Positions 32,123 to 43,785 are shown, counted from the stretch's first letter. The stretch: 64,000 nt of DNA from Spiribacter sp. 2438 (GCF_009676705.1 NZ_CP046046.1:930001-994000); one strand, 5' to 3'. A program made the numbers and translations. Notes: generated by a model from the sequence alone, not told the origin.

Positions 32123-34834
32123 GTGGCAACGCTCCCTTCCGAAACCCAGACCTCGCCCATCGACCGGCAACTGCTGGATCTAATCGATCTTGATCACCGT
32201 CTGGCGGCGGGCGCCGATATTACCGAAGCCCTCCGCGGCGCCCTGTCCGAGGCCGATGAAACCCTCGCAGCGCGTTTCCTGGAGGGCACGCCGGCGGCGA
32301 CACTGGTCCCCCAACGGGCGGCGGTCATGGACGCCATCGTCATCCGACTCTGGCGTCACACCACCGGCTCGGCGGGTCAACGCGCTGCGGTCGTGGCCGT
32401 GGGCGGTTATGGCCGCGGCGAATTGCACCCTGCCTCAGACACCGACCTGATGGTACTGGTACCCGAGGTCGCCGATGCAGACCTGGAGGACCGCCTTCGC
32501 GACTTCATTACTTCTCTCTGGGACGTGGGGGTGGAAGTCGGACACAGTGTTCGCACCGGCGAGGAATGTCGCGTTGAGGCCGAAAAAGACATCACCGTGG
32601 CGACCAACCTGATGGAGGCCCGACTGCTGGCGGGCAACGAAGCGTTGTTTCATGACATGGAGGCCGCCACCAGTCCGTTCCAGGTCTGGCCCGGTCCCGC
32701 CTTCTTCGAAGCGAAATGGGCCGAGCAGCAGGCCCGGCACCAGCGCTACCACGACACTGCCTACAACCTGGAACCGAACCTCAAGGAAAGCCCCGGCGGG
32801 CTTCGCGATATTCACATGATCGGCTGGGTGGCCAAGCGGCATTTCAACGTCGCCTCACTAGCCGGGCTGGTGGAACTGGGGTTTCTCAGCGAGACGGAAT
32901 TCGAAGCGCTGCGACATGGCACCCACTTCCTCTGGGACGTGCGTTTCGCCCTTCATCTGCAGGCCGGGCGCCGGGAAGACCGGCTGCTCTTCGAGCATCA
33001 GACCGACCTCGCCCGTCAGTTCGGTTACAAGGACACCGAGCACACCCTGGCGGTCGAGCAGTTCATGCAGCGCTACTACCGCACGATCATGCACCTCAAT
33101 CGACTTAACGAGATGCTGCTACAGCTCTACCAGGAGTCGATTCTGTATGCCGATGACGGCGAGAAACCGCGACTGATCAACAAGCGCTTTCAGGTCAAGC
33201 GCGGTTTTATTGAGGTCACCCATCGAAGTATCTTCAACCGCTATCCCTTTGCCATGCTTGAGCTTTTTCTGCTCATGCAGCAACACCCCGAGATCCGGGG
33301 GATTCGGGCTTCAACCGTGCGGCTGCTGCGGGAGAATCGGGATCGGATCAATGTCGATTTCCGGTCGGACCTGAGGGTCCGCAGCCTGTTCATGGAGATA
33401 TTCCGCCAACCTTTGGGCATTACTCACGCGCTTCGCCGCATGCACGGCCACGGCATCCTGGGGCGCTATATTCCGGCGTTCGCGGAGATCACCGGACGCA
33501 TGCAGTACGACCTCTTTCACGTCTACACCGTCGATACCCACACACTGATGGTGATTCGCAACCTGCGTCGCTTCGCGCTGGCGCTGGATGGCGAAGACAG
33601 TCGGCTGCTTGAACAGATTCATGCACGGCTTCCGAAACCGGAGCTGGTGTATCTGGCCGGCCTGTTCCACGACATCGCCAAGGGGCGGGGCGGCGACCAC
33701 TCCGAGTTGGGTGCCGAGGATGCCTACCAGTTCTGCCTGGAGCACGGACTCTCGCGGTACGACTGCCGGCTGGTGGCCTGGCTGGTGCGCAAACACCTGC
33801 GCATGTCGATGACGGCCCAGCGCCGGGATATCAGCGACCCGGACGTGATCGAGGCGTTCGCCGCGGAAATGGGCGATCACACCCATCTGGACTATCTCTA
33901 CCTGCTGACCGTTGCCGATATCCGGGCGACGGATCCGAAGCTCTGGAACAGCTGGCGCTCGGCCCTGCTGAGAGAGCTCTACAGCCGCACCAGCCGGGCG
34001 CTGCGCCGGGGCCTCGGGGAGTCCGTGGATCAGGATGAGTTGATTGAAGAAGCCCAGGCCCGGGCGCGAGTGCTGTTACGGCGGGACGGCCTGCACCATA
34101 TGACCGTGCGCTCCATCTGGCGGCATTTCACCCCGGATTATTTCCTCCGCTATACCCCGGAGGAAGTGGCCTGGCACACCGCGGCGATTCACTCGGCGGG
34201 CAGCGCGGCCCATGAGCCCCTGATCCTGATCGAGCCGGGCACCCGCCGGGGCGGCACGGAGGTGTTCATCTACACCCGCGATCAGGCCAACATCTTTGCC
34301 CTTGCCGTGTCAGCGTTTGACCAGTTGGGCCTGGACATTCAGGACGCGCGGATCATCACCACCACCAATGGATACACGCTGGACAGTTTCCTGGTGCTCG
34401 ATGAGCGGTTGGCCGACGACACCATGGATGATGATCGTCTAACCACAATCCGTGCCACCCTCACCGACAACCTGCAGCGCTCAGCGCCCCAGGAGCCGGC
34501 CAATCGGGGCTTGCCGCGACGGCTTCGGCACTTCAGCACCGATACGCAGTTGGACTTTGCGGACACTGACAGCAGTGGGCGGACCCCGCTGGAAATGATC
34601 ACCGGTGACCAGCCCGGCTTGCTGGCGCGGGTGGGCCAGGTATTTGCCCGCCACGGAGTCCGGGTTCAGAACGCCAAGATCGCGACCATTGGCGAGCGCG
34701 CCGAAGACGTTTTCTTCCTCACCGATGCCGAGAGCCAGCCCCTGTCGCGGGGACTGCGCCAGCAACTTCGGGGCGATCTCCTGGCGCTTTTCGAGGACGA
34801 CGCCGATGTCATGCGCCGCGGGGACGGTGTCTAG
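32123..34834 (+). CDS. glnD: [Protein-PII] uridylyltransferase / uridylyl-removing enzyme
   Basis: GlnD is the cell's glutamine sensor that modifies PII. The 903-residue protein has the nucleotidyltransferase motif VAVGGYGRGELHPASDTDL at about residues 92-110, the HD hydrolase motif LFHDIAKGRGGDHSELG at about residue 515, and two ACT domains at the C terminus (the second beginning EMITGDQPGLLARVGQV at about residue 820) for glutamine binding. The start is GTG, one base after the map stop. The order map-glnD-dapC-dapD is common in gammaproteobacteria. Confidence 0.97.
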   Translation: MATLPSETQTSPIDRQLLDLIDLDHRLAAGADITEALRGALSEADETLAARFLEGTPAATLVPQRAAVMDAIVIRLWRHTTGSAGQRAAVVAVGGYGRGELHPASDTDLMVLVPEVADADLEDRLRDFITSLWDVGVEVGHSVRTGEECRVEAEKDITVATNLMEARLLAGNEALFHDMEAATSPFQVWPGPAFFEAKWAEQQARHQRYHDTAYNLEPNLKESPGGLRDIHMIGWVAKRHFNVASLAGLVELGFLSETEFEALRHGTHFLWDVRFALHLQAGRREDRLLFEHQTDLARQFGYKDTEHTLAVEQFMQRYYRTIMHLNRLNEMLLQLYQESILYADDGEKPRLINKRFQVKRGFIEVTHRSIFNRYPFAMLELFLLMQQHPEIRGIRASTVRLLRENRDRINVDFRSDLRVRSLFMEIFRQPLGITHALRRMHGHGILGRYIPAFAEITGRMQYDLFHVYTVDTHTLMVIRNLRRFALALDGEDSRLLEQIHARLPKPELVYLAGLFHDIAKGRGGDHSELGAEDAYQFCLEHGLSRYDCRLVAWLVRKHLRMSMTAQRRDISDPDVIEAFAAEMGDHTHLDYLYLLTVADIRATDPKLWNSWRSALLRELYSRTSRALRRGLGESVDQDELIEEAQARARVLLRRDGLHHMTVRSIWRHFTPDYFLRYTPEEVAWHTAAIHSAGSAAHEPLILIEPGTRRGGTEVFIYTRDQANIFALAVSAFDQLGLDIQDARIITTTNGYTLDSFLVLDERLADDTMDDDRLTTIRATLTDNLQRSAPQEPANRGLPRRLRHFSTDTQLDFADTDSSGRTPLEMITGDQPGLLARVGQVFARHGVRVQNAKIATIGERAEDVFFLTDAESQPLSRGLRQQLRGDLLALFEDDADVMRRGDGV

Positions 34835-34836
34835 TC

Positions 34837-36054
34837 ATGGCCGTGATCGGTAACCCCGGCCTGGCCGAACTGGCGCCCTATCCCTTCGAACGGCTGAGGG
34901 CGCTGCTGGCGGACACCAAGCCCCCCGCCGACCTTGAGCCGGTGCGTCTGTCCATTGGCGAGCCCCAGCACCCGGTGCCCCCCCTGATTACCGACGCGCT
35001 GAAAACCGGTGTGGCGGAAAGCCTCGGCCGCTACCCGGCCTCCGCCGGCAGCGGCGAGCTCAGGGAAACCATCGCCAGCTGGATTCGTCAACGATATGCC
35101 CTGCCCGATCAGGCGATGTGCGCCGAGCGGCATGTGCTGCCAGTGGCCGGCACCCGGGAAGCCCTGTTTGCGGTGACACAGGCCCTGCTGGATCCCGCCC
35201 GTCGCCCGCTGGTGCTGATGCCCAACCCGTTCTATCAGATTTATGAGGGCGCTGCCTGGCTGGCCGGTGGCGCGCCGGTGTACTTGAACACCTGGGCCGA
35301 TGGACAAGGGCTCCCGGATCTCGATGCCGTCAGTGAGTGCACGTGGGCGCGATGTGGCCTCATATATCTCTGCAGCCCGGGTAACCCCGGCGGACAAGTC
35401 ATTCCGCTGGGCTTCTGGAAACGTCTGTTTGCGCTACAGGATCGGCATGGCTTCGTGATCGCCGCGGACGAGTGCTACAGCGAACTTTATCGGGATGAAA
35501 ACCAGCCGCCGTTGGGATTGCTGGAAGCCTGCCGGCAGTCGGGCCGTGATGACTTCAACGGTTGCCTGGTCTTTCATAGCCTTTCCAAGCGATCCAATGC
35601 GCCCGGTCTACGGGCCGGCTTCGTCGCCGGCGACGCCCGGTTGATCAGCCATTTTGCGCGCTACCGGACTTATCAGGGCTGCGCCCTGCCGCTCCATAGC
35701 CAGGACGCCGCGATGGCCGCCTGGCGCGATGAGGCCCATGTGCTTGCCAATCGTGACGCCTATCGGGAGAAATTCCGGCTGGCGTCCGCCCGGCTTCAAG
35801 GCATCGCGCCCTATGAAGAGCCCGCCGCGGGTTTCTACGTCTGGCTGCCGGTGCCGGGGGGTGACGAGGAGGACTTCACCCGTCGGCTGTATGCGGCCCG
35901 GGGGGTCACCGTGCTTCCGGGCCGGTATCTGTCTCGACCCACCGAGCAGGGCGACCCGGGAGCCGGGCATGTCCGGCTCGCACTGGTGGCGCCGTTGGGC
36001 ATCTGCGAGGATGCCTTGAACAGAATTCGCGATTTTCTGACCCATCAATATTGA
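34837..36054 (+). CDS. dapC: Succinyldiaminopimelate transaminase
   Basis: A class I PLP aminotransferase of 405 residues. It has [31 protein letters not shown], the [14 protein letters not shown] segment and the PLP lysine in [17 protein letters not shown]. Its place directly upstream of dapD and dapE supports the lysine-pathway role; in E. coli ArgD does this step. It starts two bases after the glnD stop. Confidence 0.92.
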   Translation: MAVIGNPGLAELAPYPFERLRALLADTKPPADLEPVRLSIGEPQHPVPPLITDALKTGVAESLGRYPASAGSGELRETIASWIRQRYALPDQAMCAERHVLPVAGTREALFAVTQALLDPARRPLVLMPNPFYQIYEGAAWLAGGAPVYLNTWADGQGLPDLDAVSECTWARCGLIYLCSPGNPGGQVIPLGFWKRLFALQDRHGFVIAADECYSELYRDENQPPLGLLEACRQSGRDDFNGCLVFHSLSKRSNAPGLRAGFVAGDARLISHFARYRTYQGCALPLHSQDAAMAAWRDEAHVLANRDAYREKFRLASARLQGIAPYEEPAAGFYVWLPVPGGDEEDFTRRLYAARGVTVLPGRYLSRPTEQGDPGAGHVRLALVAPLGICEDALNRIRDFLTHQY

Positions 36055-36068
36055 CGGAGAAATGCTGC

Positions 36069-36887
36069 ATGACCTCGCCCCAGGCCGTTATCGAACAAGC
36101 CTTTGAACGCCGGACGGAGCTGACCCCTGAGAATGTTGCCCCGGAAATACGGGAAGCGGTGGAGGCGGCTCTGTCCCAGCTGGATCGGGGCGAGGCCCGA
36201 GTCGCGGAGAAAAAAGAGGGGCAGTGGCAGGTCAATCAGTGGCTCAAAAAGGCCGTGCTGCTCTCCTTTCGACTCACCGCCAATCAGCGCCTGCGGGGCG
36301 GTGAGACGGACTACTTCGACAAGGTTGCTCTGAAGTACGCGGATTACAACAGCCAGGACTTTGAGGCCGACGGCGTTCGCGTGGTGCCGCCCGCGGCGGC
36401 CCGCCGGGGCTCCTATATCGCCCCCGGCGTGGTGTTGATGCCCTCGTATGTCAACATCGGCGCGTATGTCGACACCGGTACCATGGTGGACACCTGGGCC
36501 ACCGTGGGTTCCTGCGCCCAGATTGGGCGTAACGTCCACCTGTCCGGCGGAGCCGGAATCGGTGGCGTGCTTGAGCCGCTGCAGGCCGGCCCGACGATTA
36601 TCGAGGACGATTGCTTTATCGGTGCCCGCTCGGAGATTGTCGAAGGGGTCATCGTCCGGGAAGGCGCGGTGATTTCCATGGGCGTGTTCATTGGCCAGAG
36701 TACCAAGATCTACAACCGCGAAACCGGTGAAGTGACATTTGGTGAGGTTCCGCCAGGGGCGGTGGTGGTGCCTGGCAGCCTGCCCTCCACCGACGGCAGC
36801 TACAGCCTGTCCTGCGCCGTCATTATTAAACAGGTGGATGCCAAAACCCGCAGCAAAGTCGGGCTGAATGAGCTCCTGCGGCCGTGA
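36069..36887 (+). CDS. dapD: Tetrahydrodipicolinate N-succinyltransferase
   Basis: DapD succinylates tetrahydrodipicolinate. The 272-residue hexapeptide-repeat protein has [11 protein letters not shown], the [20 protein letters not shown] repeats, [21 protein letters not shown] and [19 protein letters not shown] 36069 has GGAG eight bases upstream; an earlier TTG is rejected. Confidence 0.97.
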   Translation: MTSPQAVIEQAFERRTELTPENVAPEIREAVEAALSQLDRGEARVAEKKEGQWQVNQWLKKAVLLSFRLTANQRLRGGETDYFDKVALKYADYNSQDFEADGVRVVPPAAARRGSYIAPGVVLMPSYVNIGAYVDTGTMVDTWATVGSCAQIGRNVHLSGGAGIGGVLEPLQAGPTIIEDDCFIGARSEIVEGVIVREGAVISMGVFIGQSTKIYNRETGEVTFGEVPPGAVVVPGSLPSTDGSYSLSCAVIIKQVDAKTRSKVGLNELLRP

Positions 36888-38062
36888 TTCCCGCGGGTGA
36901 TGTCCTCGGCCTGACCGAGGCACTGGTCCGTCGAGCATCCGTGACCCCCCGGGATGAGGGCTGCCAGGCCCTCATCGGTGAGCGCCTGGAATCGGTGGGA
37001 TTCCGCCTCCATGACCTCTCCCGGGGAGCCGTCAGCAACCTGCTCGCCCTGCGAGAAGCGGATGCGGCGTCAGATGCCGCTACAGGTCCGGTGCCGCTGC
37101 TGCTGTTCCTTGGGCACACCGATGTGGTGCCTCCCGGCCCCCTCGAGCAGTGGCAGACACCACCCTTTGAGCCAACACACCGAAACGGGATGCTCCACGG
37201 ACGCGGCACCGCGGACATGAAAGGCAGTGTCGCCGCATGGGTCACCGCCTGTGAGCGGTACCTGACCGCCACCTCCTCGTGTCCTCTCAGGCTCGGGGTG
37301 CTTCTCACCAGTGATGAGGAAGGCCCGGCGCAGGATGGCATTCGGGCCGTGGCGCCCGCCCTGCCCGATCTGGTGGGCGAAGTGGACTGGTGCCTGGTCG
37401 GGGAACCGAGCAGCCACCAGCGAATCGCGGACACCATTCGAGTGGGCCGGCGGGGCTCGCTCAGCGGGGCCATACGCGTTCCCGGCCGTCAGGGTCATGT
37501 CGCTTACCCGGAGCAGGCAGACAATCCCATTCATCGACTGGCGCCTTTTCTGGCAGCACTCGGCGCCGAGGTCTGGGATGCCGGTACGGAGCTGTTCCCC
37601 CCCACCAGTCTTCAGATCACCGGCATCGATGCGGACACCGACGCGGGTAATGTCATCCCGGGCGGCGCCAGCGCCCGTTTCAACATTCGATTTTCCCCGG
37701 CGCTGGATGCCGAGGCCATCCAGAGGCGGATCGAAGCCATCCGACTGGCCGAGGCACCCGCGGCTTCCATTGACTGGCACCTGTCGGCGGAACCCTTTGA
37801 GAGCCAGCCCGGACCGCTCCGGCAGGCGGTGGAGGAGGAAGTGGCAGACTGCCTGGGCGCTAGCCCCCACGCCAACACCGCCGGCGGGACCTCCGATGGC
37901 CGTTTCATCGCACCACTGGGCGCAGAAGTCGTCGAGCTGGGACCCGTGAACGCCACCATCCATCAAATCGACGAGCGGGTGGCCGCGGCAGACCTGGAGA
38001 CCCTGACCCGCCTTTATGAAGGGATTATCAAAAGACTGTCGAGTGTTTCCCCGCCCGAGTGA
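36884..38062 (+). CDS. dapE: Succinyl-diaminopimelate desuccinylase
   Basis: DapE, a dizinc M20 peptidase-family enzyme of 392 residues, releases L,L-diaminopimelate. The metal ligands are in [28 protein letters not shown] and [13 protein letters not shown]; the C terminus has [11 protein letters not shown]. Starts with GTG in a GTGA overlap with dapD. Its last 35 bases overlap the convergent oxidoreductase gene. Confidence 0.95.
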   Translation: MIPAGDVLGLTEALVRRASVTPRDEGCQALIGERLESVGFRLHDLSRGAVSNLLALREADAASDAATGPVPLLLFLGHTDVVPPGPLEQWQTPPFEPTHRNGMLHGRGTADMKGSVAAWVTACERYLTATSSCPLRLGVLLTSDEEGPAQDGIRAVAPALPDLVGEVDWCLVGEPSSHQRIADTIRVGRRGSLSGAIRVPGRQGHVAYPEQADNPIHRLAPFLAALGAEVWDAGTELFPPTSLQITGIDADTDAGNVIPGGASARFNIRFSPALDAEAIQRRIEAIRLAEAPAASIDWHLSAEPFESQPGPLRQAVEEEVADCLGASPHANTAGGTSDGRFIAPLGAEVVELGPVNATIHQIDERVAAADLETLTRLYEGIIKRLSSVSPPE

Positions 38063-39017
38063 CGAGCTGTCGGGCGGCGGCGCGGCCGCTGTGCCAGGCC
38101 CCTTCAACCCGGCCATCGGCAACCCAGTCGCCGGCGCAGAGGATGTCATCACTTTCAATGAAACCCGCTGAATCGCCCAGCGGATTCCGGGCCTGGGCAA
38201 ACCGCCAGCGATGCGCAATGCGCTCCTTGACGGACGGGGACCGCCGGATCAATTCGGAAAATGCCTCGGCCAGAAACTCCCCGGCGGCCTCCGGCGACCA
38301 TTCGATGTTGGCTTCACTCCAGGCAGGGGTCGCATGCAGGGTCCAGATCTCGGGGCTATGAGGCCGCTGCGGCCGCGACCCCGCCCGTGCTATCCATCGA
38401 AGCGGCCCGCTGCTGGGGAAACCGGCGTCGACATCAATGTCCAGCGGGGTCTCCAGCACCAACCCCACGGACCAGCAGGGCTGCATGCGGGCAGTGCCCG
38501 CCGCGGTGGCCAGCATTGGCGTGGGCTCGGCCAGCAATGACTGGGCCTGTGGAGCCGGCGCCGTGACGATAACCGCGTCGAACTCGCCCAGGGTTTTGCC
38601 ATGGCGCTCCCGCAGAACCCAACCGCCCAGCTCCCGGGTGATTTCACTGATCTGCACACCGGTTTCGAGGTAAAGCCCCTCTGCCATATGACGCGCCAGA
38701 GCGGACATCCGCGGCACTGCCACCAGGCGGATTTCCGGGCGGGCCGGCTGCCGCTCTGGCAGGACCATGGGCGTCACAGACCAGGGCGCGATGACTCCGG
38801 CGGATTGCCACTCGCTGACGGCCTCGCGGAAAGCCGGATCCCGCGCGGTGAAGTACTGCGCGCCAAGGTCCATCGGGCCGTGGGGAGTGCGCTTGCTCCC
38901 GAACCGCCCACCGGGGCCACGGGCCTTGTCGTACACGGTCACCGGCATGTCCGCCGCTTGTAGCTCGCGCGCGGCGGCCAGACCGGCAATTCCCGCTCCG
39001 ATGATGGCGATGCGCAT
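38028..39017 (-). CDS. FAD-dependent NAD(P)-binding oxidoreductase, renalase-like
   Basis: A 329-residue flavoprotein with the dinucleotide-binding motif IAIIGAGIAGLAAARELQAA, the VYDKARGPGGRFGSKR extension typical of the amine-oxidase/renalase group, and a C-terminal FAD motif DDILCAGDWVADGRVEGAW. The natural substrate is unknown for these bacterial proteins. It sits between dapE (convergent, overlapping) and dapB (same strand, 18 bases upstream), but nothing ties it to lysine synthesis. Confidence 0.82.
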   Translation of the reverse strand: MRIAIIGAGIAGLAAARELQAADMPVTVYDKARGPGGRFGSKRTPHGPMDLGAQYFTARDPAFREAVSEWQSAGVIAPWSVTPMVLPERQPARPEIRLVAVPRMSALARHMAEGLYLETGVQISEITRELGGWVLRERHGKTLGEFDAVIVTAPAPQAQSLLAEPTPMLATAAGTARMQPCWSVGLVLETPLDIDVDAGFPSSGPLRWIARAGSRPQRPHSPEIWTLHATPAWSEANIEWSPEAAGEFLAEAFSELIRRSPSVKERIAHRWRFAQARNPLGDSAGFIESDDILCAGDWVADGRVEGAWHSGRAAARQLVTRAGKHSTVF

Positions 39018-39035
39018 GAATGACTCCCTGCCTGC

Positions 39036-39851
39036 TCAGCGCACGGAATGGCGCAGGCCCAGCACATCCTCCATGTTGTAGAGGCCGGGCTTCTGCCCCA
39101 TGAGCCAGCGTGCCGCTCGCAGTGCGCCCATGGCGAATGTGTCTCGACTCGAGGCCCGGTGAGTCAGCTCGATGCGCTCGCCCTCACCCGCCAGCATCAC
39201 CGTGTGCTCACCGACAATATCGCCGCCTCTCAGGGTCTGAAAGCCAATGTCGCCGGGCTGCCGCGCGCCGGTGATGCCATCTCGACTTCTCACTCCACGA
39301 GTGTCCAGTGACACATTCCGCACCGCGGCTGCCGTCTCGCCCAATGCCAGGGCGGTGCCCGAGGGCGCATCCTGCTTGTGACGATGATGGGCCTCGACAA
39401 TTTCGACATCGTAATCCTCGCCAAGTGCCCCGGCGGCCATGGCGACCAGTCGATGCATCAGCGTGATGCCGCTGCTGTAATTGGCGGCCTGAACCAGCGG
39501 CACCACCTCGCTCGCCTGCTGAATCGCGGCCTGCTGTGACCCGTTCAGTCCGGTGGTGCCGATCACCAGGGACACCCCCTCGGCCACTGCCGCGGCGAGG
39601 TTGGCATCCAGCGCCTCCGGCAGGGTGAAGTCGATGAGCACCGCACATTGCCGGGCGGCCTCCCGGGGGCCGTCAATGAGCGCGATCCCCGCACTGCCTG
39701 CGCCGGCGACCTCGCCGGCATCGTCTCCCACCCGCTCGCTGCCGGGCGGTACCACGGCGGCGCCCAGCTCTAGATCCGCTTCGTCCGCCAGTCTGCGAAT
39801 GAGCGCCCGGCCCATTCTGCCGTCCGCTCCGAGAATGCCTACGCTAGTCAT
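39036..39851 (-). CDS. dapB: 4-hydroxy-tetrahydrodipicolinate reductase
   Basis: DapB of 271 residues, with the nucleotide loop [27 protein letters not shown] and the catalytic His/Lys segment [18 protein letters not shown]. It completes the dap genes of this window (dapB, C, D, E), although it lies on the other strand from the rest. Its ATG overlaps the dnaJ stop by eight bases. Confidence 0.96.
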   Translation of the reverse strand: MTSVGILGADGRMGRALIRRLADEADLELGAAVVPPGSERVGDDAGEVAGAGSAGIALIDGPREAARQCAVLIDFTLPEALDANLAAAVAEGVSLVIGTTGLNGSQQAAIQQASEVVPLVQAANYSSGITLMHRLVAMAAGALGEDYDVEIVEAHHRHKQDAPSGTALALGETAAAVRNVSLDTRGVRSRDGITGARQPGDIGFQTLRGGDIVGEHTVMLAGEGERIELTHRASSRDTFAMGALRAARWLMGQKPGLYNMEDVLGLRHSVR

Positions 39852-41001
39852 TGCCGAACTTCATCCCTTCAAAGAACTTTCGGACCGAATCCAGCCAGGA
39901 GCTGCCTCGGGGATTATGGTGCTCGCCATTCTTCTCAAGGGTGTCAGCGAGTTCCTCAAGCAGCTCCTTCTGCCGCTCGGTCAGGTTGACCGGTGTCTCC
40001 ACCAGTACCCGGCAGAGCAGATCCCCCTGGGCGCCGCCACGCACCGGTTTCACGCCCTTGCCGCGGACCCGGAATACCTTGCCGGACTGGGTACCGGGAG
40101 GGATGCGCAGACTCACGCGTCCGTCCAGCGTTGGCACTTCAATCTCGCCGCCCAAAGCGGCGGTGGTCACACTCACCGGGATTTCGCACCGCAAATCGGC
40201 GCCATCCCGCGTGAAAATGGGATGCGAGCGCACGCTGACCTCCACATAAAGGTCACCGGCCGGTCCGCCATTCTCGCCGGGCTCGCCCTCGCCAGCGAGC
40301 CGGATGCGGTCTCCGGTATCAACACCCGCAGGAATTCGCACCTGCAGAGTTTTCTGATCGGGCACCATGCCGTCGCCACCACACTGACGGCAGGGATCGG
40401 AAATGATCTGACCGCTGCCGCCGCAGCGCGGGCACGTCTGCTGGATAGAGAAAAAACCCTGCTGGACCCTGACATCGCCATGGCCCTGACAGGTGGGGCA
40501 GGTTTCCGGCGTGCTGCCCGGGGCTGCCCCGCTGCCGTCACAGGCGGAACAGCGCACCTGGGTGGGAATGCGGATCTCGCGCTCCACGCCCTGCACCGCC
40601 TCTTCCAGGGTCACCTCCATGCGATAGCGCAGATCCGCGCCGCGAAAGGCCCGGGAGCCGCCACCCCGGCCGCCACCACCGCCAAAGATGTCCCCAAAGA
40701 CGTCCGAAAAGATATCCGAGAAATCGGCACCGCCACGACCGAAACCGCCGCCGCCCGGGCCGCCGCCCGCACTCTGGTCCACACCGGCGTGACCAAACTG
40801 GTCGTAAGCGGCGCGTTTTTGCGGATCGCTGAGGACCTCGTAGGCTTCCTTGGCCTCCTTGAACTGCGTTTCCGCCTGTTCATCCCCGGGATTACGGTCC
40901 GGGTGATATTTCATGGCAAGCCGTCGGTACGCCTTTTTCAGATCGCTTTCCGAGGCGTTCTGAGAGACTCCGAGAATGTCGTAATAATCGCGTTTCGCCA
41001 T
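39844..41001 (-). CDS. dnaJ: Chaperone DnaJ
   Basis: A full-length Hsp40 of 385 residues: J domain with YHPDRN, a Gly/Phe-rich linker ([13 protein letters not shown]), four CxxCxGxG zinc motifs ([32 protein letters not shown]) and the substrate-binding C-terminal domains. It stimulates DnaK, encoded upstream. Confidence 0.97.
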   Translation of the reverse strand: MAKRDYYDILGVSQNASESDLKKAYRRLAMKYHPDRNPGDEQAETQFKEAKEAYEVLSDPQKRAAYDQFGHAGVDQSAGGGPGGGGFGRGGADFSDIFSDVFGDIFGGGGGRGGGSRAFRGADLRYRMEVTLEEAVQGVEREIRIPTQVRCSACDGSGAAPGSTPETCPTCQGHGDVRVQQGFFSIQQTCPRCGGSGQIISDPCRQCGGDGMVPDQKTLQVRIPAGVDTGDRIRLAGEGEPGENGGPAGDLYVEVSVRSHPIFTRDGADLRCEIPVSVTTAALGGEIEVPTLDGRVSLRIPPGTQSGKVFRVRGKGVKPVRGGAQGDLLCRVLVETPVNLTERQKELLEELADTLEKNGEHHNPRGSSWLDSVRKFFEGMKFGND

Positions 41002-41057
41002 GGTGCCCGTTCTGATGAGTTCTGCTGCAGGGTACCGGCCCCGTATTCAACGGCAAA

Positions 41058-41109
41058 GGCGCAGCGCCGTCGGGTCCGGCAAGGACCAGGCCCGACAGCC
41101 GGCTGCGCC
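41058..41109 (-). terminator. Long hairpin in the dnaK-dnaJ gap
   Basis: The 141-base gap contains a GC-rich inverted repeat: GGCGCAGC (41058-41065) pairs with GCTGCGCC (41102-41109), with further partial pairing inside around GTCGGG/CCCGAC. No T-run follows on the minus strand, so it may be a processing or attenuation structure that lowers dnaJ relative to dnaK and not a true terminator. Confidence 0.5.
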
Positions 41110-41142
41110 CGGCGCGGTGACTTCGCTGGATGCGATCCGGAA

Positions 41143-43083
41143 TTACTTCCGGTCGTCGTCCTTGTCGTTGTCGCGGACCTCTTCGAATTCCGCGTCCACC
41201 ACGTCATCCTGCCTGGATGACTGGCCGTCACCGGCCGACTCGCCATCGGCCGCTCCGCCGGAAGAGGCGTCCTGGTAGAGCTTCTCGGCCAATTTGCCGG
41301 AGGCTTCCGCCAGAGACTGGGTCTTGGCGTCAATGGCGTCCTTGTCACTGCCCTTCATGGCCTCCTCGACCTCGGCAATGGCGTCTTCCACGGCCTTTTT
41401 CTCGTCCGCGGAGGCCTTGTCGCCGACCTCGTCCAGGCTCTTGCGGGCCGCGTGCACCAGGTTGTCTGCCTGGTTGCGCGCCTCCACCAGTTCCCGCGCC
41501 TTGCGATCCTCTTCGGCATGGGATTCGGCATCCGAGACCATGCGCTCGATTTCGTCCTCGGACAGACCGCTGGAGGCCCGAATCTGGATGGACTGCTCCT
41601 TGCCGGTGCCCTTGTCCCGTGCCGTGACATGAAGAATGCCGTTGGCATCGATGTCGAAGGTCACCTCGATCTGGGGGACGCCGCGGGGAGCCGGCGGGAT
41701 GTCCTTGAGATCGAATTTACCCAGTGACTTGTTGTCCGCCGCCATCTCGCGCTCGCCCTGCAGGACGTGCACGGTGACTGCGCTCTGATTGTCTTCGGCG
41801 GTGGAGAACACCTGATTCGCCTTGGTGGGAATGGTGGTGTTCTTCTCGATGAGCTTGGTCATCACGCCACCCAGGGTTTCGATACCCAGAGAGAGGGGCG
41901 TGACGTCCAGCAGCAGCACATCCTTGACGTCACCGCCAAGCACGCCACCCTGAATCGCCGCACCGATGGCCACGGCCTCATCCGGGTTGACGTCGCGGCG
42001 CGGCTCCTTGCCAAAGAAATCCTTCACGGCTTCCTGAACCTTGGGGGTCCGGGTCTGACCACCCACCAGGATGACTTCATCGATTTCGCCGGCCTTGAGC
42101 CCGGCATCATTGAGGGCCACTTCGCAGGGCTTGATGGTCCGCTTGACCAGCCCCTCCACCAGGCTCTCGAGCTTGGCGCGGGTGAGCTTGAGGTTAAGGT
42201 GCTTGGGACCGGCCTGATCCGCCGTGATATAGGGCAGGTTGATCTCCGTCTGCTGCGCCGAAGACAGCTCAATCTTGGCCTTCTCCGCGGCTTCTTTCAG
42301 GCGCTGCAGCGCCAGTCGGTCGCCGGAGAGATCAATTCCCTGATCCTTCTTGAATTCCGCAATCAGATAATCGATGACGGCCCGGTCGAAGTCTTCACCA
42401 CCCAGGAACGTGTCACCATTGGTGGACAACACCTCGAACTGGTGCTCGCCTTCCACCTCGGCGATTTCGATAATGGAAACGTCGAAGGTGCCGCCGCCAA
42501 GATCGTAGACCGCCACTTTGCGATCACCGCCCTTTTTATCCAGCCCGTAGGCCAGGGCGGCCGCGGTGGGCTCATTAATGATCCGCTTGACCTCAAGGCC
42601 GGCAATTCGGCCCGCGTCCTTGGTGGCCTGTCGCTGGGAGTCGTTGAAATAGGCGGGAACGGTAATCACCGCCTCCGTGATTTCCTCGCCCAGATAGTCT
42701 TCGACGGTGCTCTTCATTTTCTGAAGCACCCGCGCCGAGATTTCCGGCGGCGCCATTTTCTTGCCGCGGACTTCAACCCAGGCGTCGCTGTTGTCCGCCT
42801 TGACGATGCTGTAAGGCATCTCGCGCACATCGCGCTGCACCACGTCTTCCTCGAACTTGCGCCCGATCAGACGCTTGATGGCGTGGAGGGTGTTTTCCGG
42901 ATTGGTGACCGCCTGCCGTTTGGCCGCCGCCCCCACCAGGACTTCGCCGTCCTCGGTGAATGCCACCGTCGATGGCGTCGTGCGATCGCCCTCGGCGTTT
43001 TCGATCACGCGGGACGAACCGCCTTCCATAACGGCGACGCAGGAATTGGTGGTTCCCAGGTCAATGCCGATAATCTTTGCCAT
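41143..43083 (-). CDS. dnaK: Chaperone DnaK (Hsp70)
   Basis: Hsp70 of 646 residues. ATPase domain signatures are [31 protein letters not shown] and [14 protein letters not shown]; the substrate domain and helical lid follow, ending in the acidic tail [19 protein letters not shown]. It works with GrpE and DnaJ encoded on either side. Confidence 0.98.
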   Translation of the reverse strand: MAKIIGIDLGTTNSCVAVMEGGSSRVIENAEGDRTTPSTVAFTEDGEVLVGAAAKRQAVTNPENTLHAIKRLIGRKFEEDVVQRDVREMPYSIVKADNSDAWVEVRGKKMAPPEISARVLQKMKSTVEDYLGEEITEAVITVPAYFNDSQRQATKDAGRIAGLEVKRIINEPTAAALAYGLDKKGGDRKVAVYDLGGGTFDVSIIEIAEVEGEHQFEVLSTNGDTFLGGEDFDRAVIDYLIAEFKKDQGIDLSGDRLALQRLKEAAEKAKIELSSAQQTEINLPYITADQAGPKHLNLKLTRAKLESLVEGLVKRTIKPCEVALNDAGLKAGEIDEVILVGGQTRTPKVQEAVKDFFGKEPRRDVNPDEAVAIGAAIQGGVLGGDVKDVLLLDVTPLSLGIETLGGVMTKLIEKNTTIPTKANQVFSTAEDNQSAVTVHVLQGEREMAADNKSLGKFDLKDIPPAPRGVPQIEVTFDIDANGILHVTARDKGTGKEQSIQIRASSGLSEDEIERMVSDAESHAEEDRKARELVEARNQADNLVHAARKSLDEVGDKASADEKKAVEDAIAEVEEAMKGSDKDAIDAKTQSLAEASGKLAEKLYQDASSGGAADGESAGDGQSSRQDDVVDAEFEEVRDNDKDDDRK

Positions 43084-43146
43084 GGTGTCAAGCTCCTGTT
43101 CGAATCAAATTGAGTTGCTCGAAGACCTTTAGGCGCCCGGCGCGCT

Positions 43147-43153
43147 TTTCAAG
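43147..43153 (-). promoter_or_regulatory. Possible sigma32 -35 element before dnaK
   Basis: In the 90-base grpE-dnaK gap the minus strand reads CTTGAAA, the consensus -35 of heat-shock sigma32 promoters. The expected CCCCAT-type -10 about 13 bases on is poor (CGCCTAAA). Suggestive only. Confidence 0.3.
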
Positions 43154-43173
43154 GCCTGAATCAAAATCCGCGG

Positions 43174-43785
43174 TTAAGAATCCGCTGGCGCCTTCGCCAC
43201 GATGACCATCGCCGGCCGCAGCAGCCGGTCTCCCATGCGATAGCCCTTCTGGACCACCGTCAGCACGGTGTTGGGCTCGGCATCCGTGGACTCCTGGGCC
43301 GCCATCGCTTCATGTTTTACGGGATCGAAGCGCTCGCCCTCGGGATTGATCGGCTCGATGCTGAATTTCTCCAGCGCCTGATCAAACATCCGCAGAGTCA
43401 GCTCGGAGCCCTCCGCCAGCTTTTCCACGGTGGCCTCCTCACCGCGAGCCGCCTGCACGCCCATCTCCAGACTGTCTTTGACCGCCAGCAGCTCCCCCGC
43501 CAGCTTTTCCAGCGCCTGCTGCCGGGCTTGCGCCACGTCTTTTTCGGCCCGCCGGCGCTGATTCTCCATTTCCGCCCGGGCCCGCAGGAACTGATTCCAG
43601 TTCTCCTCGGCACGGGCTTTTGCCTCATCAAGAGCAGCCTGCAGCGAATCGCTTTCGTTTTCGGCCGTCTCGTCCGTCTCCGCCGGGTCGATGGCTCCCG
43701 GCCGCTCAGTGGCATCCGCCGCGGATGATTCGGCTGCCTCCTCGCCCTCCGGTTTTTTCTTGCGATCGTCCTCGTTTTCGGTCAT
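43174..43785 (-). CDS. grpE: Nucleotide exchange factor GrpE
   Basis: A 203-residue GrpE with an acidic, disordered N terminus (about 60 residues), a long helix (NQFLRARAEMENQRRRAEKD) and the C-terminal beta domain with the signature VLTVVQKGYRMGDRLLRPAMVIVAK. ATG 43785 has GGAG eight bases upstream. Drives ADP release from DnaK. Confidence 0.96.
   Translation of the reverse strand: MTENEDDRKKKPEGEEAAESSAADATERPGAIDPAETDETAENESDSLQAALDEAKARAEENWNQFLRARAEMENQRRRAEKDVAQARQQALEKLAGELLAVKDSLEMGVQAARGEEATVEKLAEGSELTLRMFDQALEKFSIEPINPEGERFDPVKHEAMAAQESTDAEPNTVLTVVQKGYRMGDRLLRPAMVIVAKAPADS

Noticed and set aside
41767-43113. 448-codon plus-strand ORF opposite dnaK
   Set aside because: Known type of spurious frame antisense to Hsp70 genes; no independent support.
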